Assembly (NCBI GenBank): GCA_964643885.1
Contig: CAZXUI010000060.1
Location: forward strand, 1 to 27,830
DNA from: CAADGL01 sp964643885
GTDB taxonomy: Bacteria; Planctomycetota; Phycisphaerae; UBA1845; Fen-1342
Direction of reading: 5' to 3'
Length of the DNA: 27,830 nucleotides
In this document: positions 23,810-27,830 of the stretch, piece after piece
Numbering within the stretch: the stretch's first letter is position 1
Layout: each line of letters opens with the position of its first letter
Position numbers and translations under genes: made by a program
The notes under the pieces: model-generated
The model's database searches: none
What the model was told of the DNA's origin: nothing
Seen by the model: the letters and a program-made list of their open reading frames with translations, nothing else

Positions 23810-24564
23810 TGCCCAGCGTGACGCTGCGGATCTGGCGAGGCGACGCAAACGGCGGCAAGCTGCACGACTACACCACCGAGGTCAGCGAGGGGATGGTCGT
23901 GCTCGACGCGGTTCATCGCGTCCAGGCCGAGCAGGCGCCGGATCTGGCCGTTCGCTGGAACTGCAAGGCGGGCAAGTGCGGCTCCTGCTCGGCCGAAGTG
24001 AACGGATTACCCAAGCTCATGTGCATGACGCGGCTGAACTCGCTGCCGCCGGGCGAGCCGATCACGATCGAGCCGATGCGCGCGTTTCCGCGCGTGCGCG
24101 ACCTGGTGACCGACGTCTCCTCCAACTTCCGCGCCAAGCAGAAGATCAAGCCCTTCAAGCCGCGCAAGCCGGACCGCCCGGACGGCACCTACCTGATGCA
24201 GCAGGAGGACGTCGAGCGCGTGCAGGAGTTCCGCAAGTGCATCGAGTGCTTCCTGTGCCAGGACGTCTGCCACGTGCTGCGCGACCATCACAAGCACGAT
24301 GAGTTCATCGGGCCGCGGCTGTTCGTCTACACAGCGGCGCTCGAGATGCACCCGCTGGACACGGAGGACCGGCTGGCGGAACTCAAGCAGCGCGACGGCA
24401 TCGGCTACTGCAACATCACCAAGTGCTGCACCAAGGTGTGCCCCGAGCACATCACGATCACCGACAACGCGATCATTCCGCTCAAGGAGCGCGTCGTCGA
24501 CGAGTTCTATGACCCGATCCGGCGCGTCCTGCGGGTTCTGAGCCCGCGCGGTCCCAATCGATGA
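23809..24564 (+). CDS. sdhB: Succinate dehydrogenase/fumarate reductase iron-sulfur subunit
   Basis: A 251-residue electron-transfer subunit passing electrons from FAD to the quinone site. An N-terminal plant-type ferredoxin domain carries the [2Fe-2S] cysteines 52, 57, 60 and 72 (CKAGKCGSC...C). The C-terminal domain carries CIECFLCQDVC (Cys144, 147, 150, 154) and CNITKCCTKVCP (Cys201, 207, 211), which by family logic bind a [4Fe-4S] (144, 147, 150, 211) and a [3Fe-4S] (154, 201, 207) cluster. Three clusters is the standard set. The start overlaps the flavoprotein stop by one base, so the two are coupled. The last four bases overlap an ATG of the next frame, but the phosphodiesterase more likely begins at GTG 24597. 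Confidence 0.96.
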   Translation: MPSVTLRIWRGDANGGKLHDYTTEVSEGMVVLDAVHRVQAEQAPDLAVRWNCKAGKCGSCSAEVNGLPKLMCMTRLNSLPPGEPITIEPMRAFPRVRDLVTDVSSNFRAKQKIKPFKPRKPDRPDGTYLMQQEDVERVQEFRKCIECFLCQDVCHVLRDHHKHDEFIGPRLFVYTAALEMHPLDTEDRLAELKQRDGIGYCNITKCCTKVCPEHITITDNAIIPLKERVVDEFYDPIRRVLRVLSPRGPNR

Positions 24565-24596
24565 CGCGAAACGCAGGGCCGGCAAGGAGGCTGCGC

Positions 24597-25592
24597 GTGG
24601 CGAATGGGGACGTCCCGATCGTTCGCGGCTGGACCCCCCTGCTGCTCGCGCTGCTGCTGGCCGCGCCGCTCGCCGCACAGGATACGCGCCTGATTCTCAT
24701 CACCTGCGACGGCCTGCGGGCCGATGTCGTCACCCCCGACGCAACGCCGAACATCGCCGCCCTGCGGGCCGCCGGCTGCGCCGCGGCCGAGGCGCTCAAC
24801 GATCTCCCGTCGGCCACTCTGCCGAACCATACGTCGCTGCTCACCGGCCTCGTCGCCGACCGGCATGGGGTCATCGCCAATTGGGAGCTGCCGGGCACGA
24901 TCGACCGGCCGACGCTCTTCGACTACGCGGCGCAGGCGGGCCTGCGGTGCGCCTTCTTCGCCAGCAAGAGCAAGCTCGCCTTCCTCGCGCCGCGGGACGC
25001 CTGCGAGCTGATCGACGTGATGGGCGGGCCGGCCAGCATGACCGCGCGGCTCCTGCCGCAGATCGCCGCCGACGGGCCCGACGTGATCTTCGTGCACTTT
25101 TCGGAACCGGACTCCACCGGCCATCGGAACGGGTGGCTCAGCGAGGAGTACATGGCGGCCGTCGCGCTCGTGGACGGCCTGGTCGGTCAGATCGTCGCGG
25201 CCGTTGAGGCCGACAGCTCGCGGCCGACTTATATCCTGCTGACGGCCGACCACGGCGGCCTGGGGACGAACCACTTCCTGAACCTGCCCGAGAACCGGCA
25301 GATTCCGTGGATCGCCGTGGGACCGGACATCCCGGCCGCGAGCGAACTAGCCGAAACCGCGTCCATCGTCGATCTGCTGCCGACCGCGCTCACGCTGCTC
25401 GATCTGCCGCTGCCCGACGGCCTGTCCGGCAGTGCCCGGCCGGTGCGCGGCTCCGGGAGCGAGGCCGACGGCTCGCTGTTGCCCGTTCCCGGCGTCACGC
25501 TGCCGTGCGTCATCCTGGTCCTGCCGGTCGTGGTGGCCGCGGCATTCGTCTGGCCGCGGCGCCGGCGTGGTAGCGAGGGTTACACTTCATAG
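24597..25592 (+). CDS. Membrane-tethered alkaline phosphatase-superfamily phosphodiesterase
   Basis: A 331-residue type I phosphodiesterase-like enzyme. It has a signal peptide (about 10-28, ending PLAAQ), LILITCDGLRADVV with metal ligand Asp38, and SATLPNHTSLLTG with nucleophile Thr74, then DRHGVIAN. FSEPDSTGHRNG gives Asp172 and His176, TADHGG gives Asp218 and His219, and GTNHF adds His226. The C-terminus has a hydrophobic helix (about 301-319) followed by RRRR, so the enzyme is probably membrane-anchored at its tail or carries a sorting signal. I chose GTG 24597 because AAGGAGG stands 6 bases before it; the ATG at 24561, overlapping the sdhB stop, lacks a ribosome-binding site. It likely shares the sdh transcript. 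Substrate unknown. It is smaller than the family member at 1179-2786. Confidence 0.87.
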   Translation: MANGDVPIVRGWTPLLLALLLAAPLAAQDTRLILITCDGLRADVVTPDATPNIAALRAAGCAAAEALNDLPSATLPNHTSLLTGLVADRHGVIANWELPGTIDRPTLFDYAAQAGLRCAFFASKSKLAFLAPRDACELIDVMGGPASMTARLLPQIAADGPDVIFVHFSEPDSTGHRNGWLSEEYMAAVALVDGLVGQIVAAVEADSSRPTYILLTADHGGLGTNHFLNLPENRQIPWIAVGPDIPAASELAETASIVDLLPTALTLLDLPLPDGLSGSARPVRGSGSEADGSLLPVPGVTLPCVILVLPVVVAAAFVWPRRRRGSEGYTS

Positions 25593-26009
25593 TGGATCGA
25601 CGGCCAGCCGCAGAATCACCGCGCGGATGGGGAATTGCGGCCGCTGGGGTGGTGTTACTCCTGATGAGGAGCGCTGCGCGCCGTTGGCTGGCGTTCTTCG
25701 TTTCCACCTGCGACGGAGTCAGGCTCGGGTTGTAAGTGCGCAGGTGGGGTGCTATGCTTGGGCGGACGAGGACGAGACAGGCACCGCTCGGAAGCAAATC
25801 GCCTCTCGTGGCAGGAATCGAACGCTGGGGTCGCGAGCCGCAGGATTACGGGCCCCATCTGTGAAACCCCCGTCGTGTGGCTGCATCGAGGTCACGTCGA
25901 CGCCGTCCGATAATGGAGTAAAAGTTTTCATCGTGCGGGCCGCGCCTTTGCTGCGCGCCGCCGGGTGTCTGGGACCACGGGGCGACCTAGAGAAAGGGAG
26001 TACGTGCTG
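25593..26009. other. Intergenic region and long leader of the metalloprotease gene
   Basis: This 417-base gap has a promoter-like pair at 25730-25758, which would give a leader of about 245 bases. Within it, minus-strand 25804-25860 loosely resembles a tRNA 3' half (GTTCGATTCC), but the T-stem does not pair and no acceptor or D-arm is present. AAAGGGAG (25994-26001) is the ribosome-binding site. No coding frame is credible here. Confidence 0.5.
25730..25758 (+). promoter_or_regulatory. Putative promoter of the metalloprotease gene
   Basis: TTGTAA (25730-25735) and TATGCT (25753-25758) are 17 bases apart, each 4 of 6 matches to consensus. The start near 25765 leaves an unusually long leader of about 245 bases. 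Confidence 0.4.
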
Positions 26010-27563
26010 ATGTTTCGGGCGAAGTACATGACAAGCTTGCCGCGGGCAGTGGCTCGCCTGGTCTTGGGTTTGGGTGCCGTCGCGCTGGCGGCGCCGGCGG
26101 TATGGGGACAGACGGAGCTGGCGGACCCGATCGGCGGGCAGCAGTCGTTCGTCGACTGGGCCGCACCGCTGCTGCCGGGGGAGGACCTCGGCTATCTGAC
26201 GGTCTGCTTCGACGCCGAAAATCCGCCTTCGGACGAGTTCATCGCCGACATGTTCGCGGCGCTTCAGGACGCCGGCCGGATGCCGCCGCCGGATTCGCGC
26301 TACTTCCTGGGCAGCCGCTGGTCGGGCACGCAGGGCAGCCCGCGCTCGCTGACCTGGAGTTTCGTGCCGGACGGGCTGTCGATTCCGAACGGGATCGGCG
26401 AAGGCACCGCCCCAAGCCAGCTCTTCTCGCGTCTGGACTCGATCTTTGCGACGCAGGGCGGCCGGGCAACGTGGATCGCCCGCTTCCAGCAGTGCTTCGA
26501 CCGCTGGTCGGAGCTCTCGGGCGTGTCGTACACGCGCATCACGCACAACGGGAACGACTGGGACGACGGTGCGTCTTGGGGCGCGACGGGCTCGTCGACG
26601 CGCGGCGACATCCGCATCTGCATGAAGCCGCTCGACGGCGCCAACGGCGTGCTGGCGTACAACTTCTTCCCGTCCAACGGCGACATGGTGCTGGATTCGG
26701 GCGAAGGCTGGAACAGCACCACGAATCAGAACCGTTTCCTGCGCAACACGGTGATGCACGAGCACGGCCACGGCTTGGGCATTCAGCACGTCTGCTCGAA
26801 CAACCAGGTCTTCCTGATGGAGCCGTTCCTGAGCACGGCGGTCGACGGGCCGCGGCACGACGACCTGCGCGCGGTTCAGCGCCACTACGGCGACCCGGGC
26901 GAGCTGGACGACTCGGCCGCGTTGGCGAAGTTCGTGGGAACTTTCCTGGACGGACAGTCGCTGAGCAACCACTGCGACCTGCCGCCGCCGGACACCGGCA
27001 CGGCCGCGCCGAGCACGACCAATTGCAGCATCGACGCCAACAGCGAGGCGGACTGGTACAGCTTCCTGGTGAACTCGGCTGCGACCGTCAGCGTGACCGT
27101 GACGCCGCAGGGCTTCACGTACAACAACAACGCCCAGGCGGCCAACGGAAGCTGCCCCACGACGAGCAGCTATAACAGTCTGATCACGGCCAACCTGGCG
27201 GTCCAGGTGATCAGCAGCAACGGCGTGACGATCCTGGGTGAGGCGAGCAGTGCCGCCTCCGGCCAGTCGGAGTCGCTCAACAACGTGGTGTTGCCGACGC
27301 AGGGTCTGTACTACATCCGCGTCTACGAGACGGATTCGCCGTCGCAGTCGCAGCTCTACAGTTTCTCGATGTCGGTGACCTACACCGGCGGCGATCCGTG
27401 CCCCGAGGACCTCAACGGCGACGGCACGATCGACTTCGACGATCTGCTGGTGCTGCTGGCGGCCTATGGCGCGAATGACAACGGCGATATCGACGGTGAC
27501 GGCGACACCGATTTCGACGATCTGGTCGCGCTGCTGAGCGCGTACGGCTCCGATTGCCCGTAA
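26010..27563 (+). CDS. Secreted metzincin-type metalloprotease with PPC-like domain and calcium-loop tail
   Basis: A 517-residue exported protease. The signal peptide is residues 1-34 (to VWGQ). The catalytic domain (about 60-295) has the metzincin zinc site HEHGHGLGIQH: His250, Glu251, His254 and His260. A Met-turn candidate follows closely (FLMEPF, Met270), and WSELSGVSYTRI precedes it as in matrixins (M10-like). A beta-rich domain (about 300-458; EADWYSFLVNSAATVSVTV, GLYYIRVYETDS) resembles the bacterial pre-peptidase C-terminal domain. Residues 463-517 form the Cys-Pro-bounded tail with loops DLNGDGTIDFDDL and DIDGDGDTDFDDL, homologous to the tail at 8105-8269. I chose ATG 26010, with AAAGGGAG about 9 bases up; GTG 26004 and ATG 26028 are alternatives. 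It is transcribed alone, followed by a strong terminator. Confidence 0.88.
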   Translation: MFRAKYMTSLPRAVARLVLGLGAVALAAPAVWGQTELADPIGGQQSFVDWAAPLLPGEDLGYLTVCFDAENPPSDEFIADMFAALQDAGRMPPPDSRYFLGSRWSGTQGSPRSLTWSFVPDGLSIPNGIGEGTAPSQLFSRLDSIFATQGGRATWIARFQQCFDRWSELSGVSYTRITHNGNDWDDGASWGATGSSTRGDIRICMKPLDGANGVLAYNFFPSNGDMVLDSGEGWNSTTNQNRFLRNTVMHEHGHGLGIQHVCSNNQVFLMEPFLSTAVDGPRHDDLRAVQRHYGDPGELDDSAALAKFVGTFLDGQSLSNHCDLPPPDTGTAAPSTTNCSIDANSEADWYSFLVNSAATVSVTVTPQGFTYNNNAQAANGSCPTTSSYNSLITANLAVQVISSNGVTILGEASSAASGQSESLNNVVLPTQGLYYIRVYETDSPSQSQLYSFSMSVTYTGGDPCPEDLNGDGTIDFDDLLVLLAAYGANDNGDIDGDGDTDFDDLVALLSAYGSDCP

Positions 27564-27604
27564 GCGGGCCGGCCGAGCTGAGCAACTTTGATCGAGAAGC
27601 CCCG

Positions 27605-27648
27605 GGGCGCTGCGGTGTCTAAGGACGCCGCGGCGCCCTGTGCGTTTT
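27605..27648 (+). terminator. Rho-independent terminator of the metalloprotease gene
   Basis: A 15-bp stem with two G-T pairs (27605-27619 with 27624-27638) closes a TAAG loop and is followed by TGTGCGTTTT. It lies about 40 bases after the stop codon. The stem is strong; the T-run is short. Confidence 0.7.
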
Positions 27649-27722
27649 GGCGGCAGGCGGCGGGGCATCCCTTGTGTCCGCGGTCGCGGACTGTTACACA
27701 ACCGGAGCGATAGCGTGCGCAC

Positions 27723-27830
27723 CGCGGCGTCGGAACCCGCCGCGCCAAGCGGTGGGCCCGGTGGCGACGAATAGGCCCCGTGCTTGGCGCACGGGGTTCT
27801 GATGCAGGCGGCGAGTCAGAACCCGCCGCG
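27723..27830. repeat. Cluster of inverted and direct repeats, truncated by the edge
   Basis: Arms seen: CGCGGCG/CGCCGCG (27723-27744, loop of 8); GCGCCAAGC (27742-27750) with GCTTGGCGC (27782-27790); CCCCGTGC/GCACGGGG (27777-27796); and GGTTCTGA/TCAGAACC (27795-27823). GGAACCCGCCGCG and AGAACCCGCCGCG (27732-27744, 27818-27830) form a near-direct repeat, differing at the first base. The pairs overlap, so alternative folds exist. No transposase is visible. Confidence 0.65.

Larger units (their letters stand above)
27564..27830. other. Intergenic region at the right edge
   Basis: No credible coding frame. It holds the terminator at 27605-27648 and the inverted-repeat cluster from 27723 to the edge, listed separately. 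Confidence 0.6.

Noticed and set aside
21890..23848. Long open frame (over 600 codons) antisense to the succinate dehydrogenase flavoprotein gene
   Set aside because: It mirrors codon-position bias of the GC-rich sdhA; its translation has no motifs and no ribosome-binding site, whereas sdhA is certain.
25804..25860. tRNA-like sequence on the minus strand (GTTCGATTCC, CCCGTAA)
   Set aside because: The T-stem bases do not pair, the anticodon stem relies on wobble pairs, and no D-arm or acceptor partner is found. At most it is a decayed fragment. tRNAscan-SE would settle it.
25770..25860. Slight likeness to a c-di-GMP (GEMM) riboswitch (GGAAGCAAATCGCC)
   Set aside because: The other conserved blocks, including the 3' half with its tetraloop-receptor pieces, are not present in order.
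25752..27722. Long open frame (about 656 codons) antisense to the metalloprotease
   Set aside because: Arginine/alanine/valine-rich shadow of the real gene, running through both intergenic regions.
27723..27830. CRISPR array
   Set aside because: Repeats are inverted and of unequal length and spacing, and there are only two direct copies, with no cas genes.
1..27830. Prophage, transposon or plasmid island
   Set aside because: No integrase, transposase, phage structural or replication gene was found, and base composition looks even across the window by eye.

Overview
The window is GC-rich bacterial chromosome that looks planctomycete, most likely Phycisphaerae-like. Two secreted proteins end in a Cys-Pro-bounded module with two calcium-loop repeats (DxDGDGDxDFxDL...YG), a tail typical of that group. 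There is also a small lipoprotein with a Gly-Gly-Cys lipobox, a TMTC-like membrane/TPR protein, and a succinate dehydrogenase with a five-helix membrane anchor. This placement rests on remembered family features, not on a search.

Layout. 1-371 (minus) is the start of nuoI (complex I), cut by the left edge. A palindrome-bearing intergenic stretch and a small lipoprotein gene (minus) follow. 1179-3973 (plus) holds a secreted alkaline-phosphatase-superfamily phosphodiesterase and a GH113-like glycoside hydrolase. 4271-5699 (plus) is an ECF sigma factor overlapping its probable membrane anti-sigma factor. 5867-9586 (minus) encodes a TMTC-like protein with TPRs and a secreted beta-propeller-like protein, separated by a block of hairpins.

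9763-16636 (minus) is one ABC export operon: an ATPase, four FtsX/MacB-type permeases in alternating B-A-B-A order (a duplicated pair), and a HlyD/MacA-type adaptor. Divergent from it is a P-loop plus pentapeptide-repeat protein (16818-18668). RmuC and a DinB-family protein follow on the minus strand. A consensus-like promoter then drives sdhCAB (21075-24564), which runs directly into a second membrane-tethered phosphodiesterase. After a 417-base leader comes a secreted metzincin-type metalloprotease with a PPC-like domain and the calcium-loop tail. The right edge is a dense set of inverted repeats.

Most genes are housekeeping respiration or envelope and secretion functions. No phage, transposase, CRISPR array, rRNA or convincing tRNA was seen. 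The least conventional items are the four-permease ABC operon, the P-loop/pentapeptide fusion, the shared Cys-Pro calcium-loop tail, and the families of intergenic hairpins.
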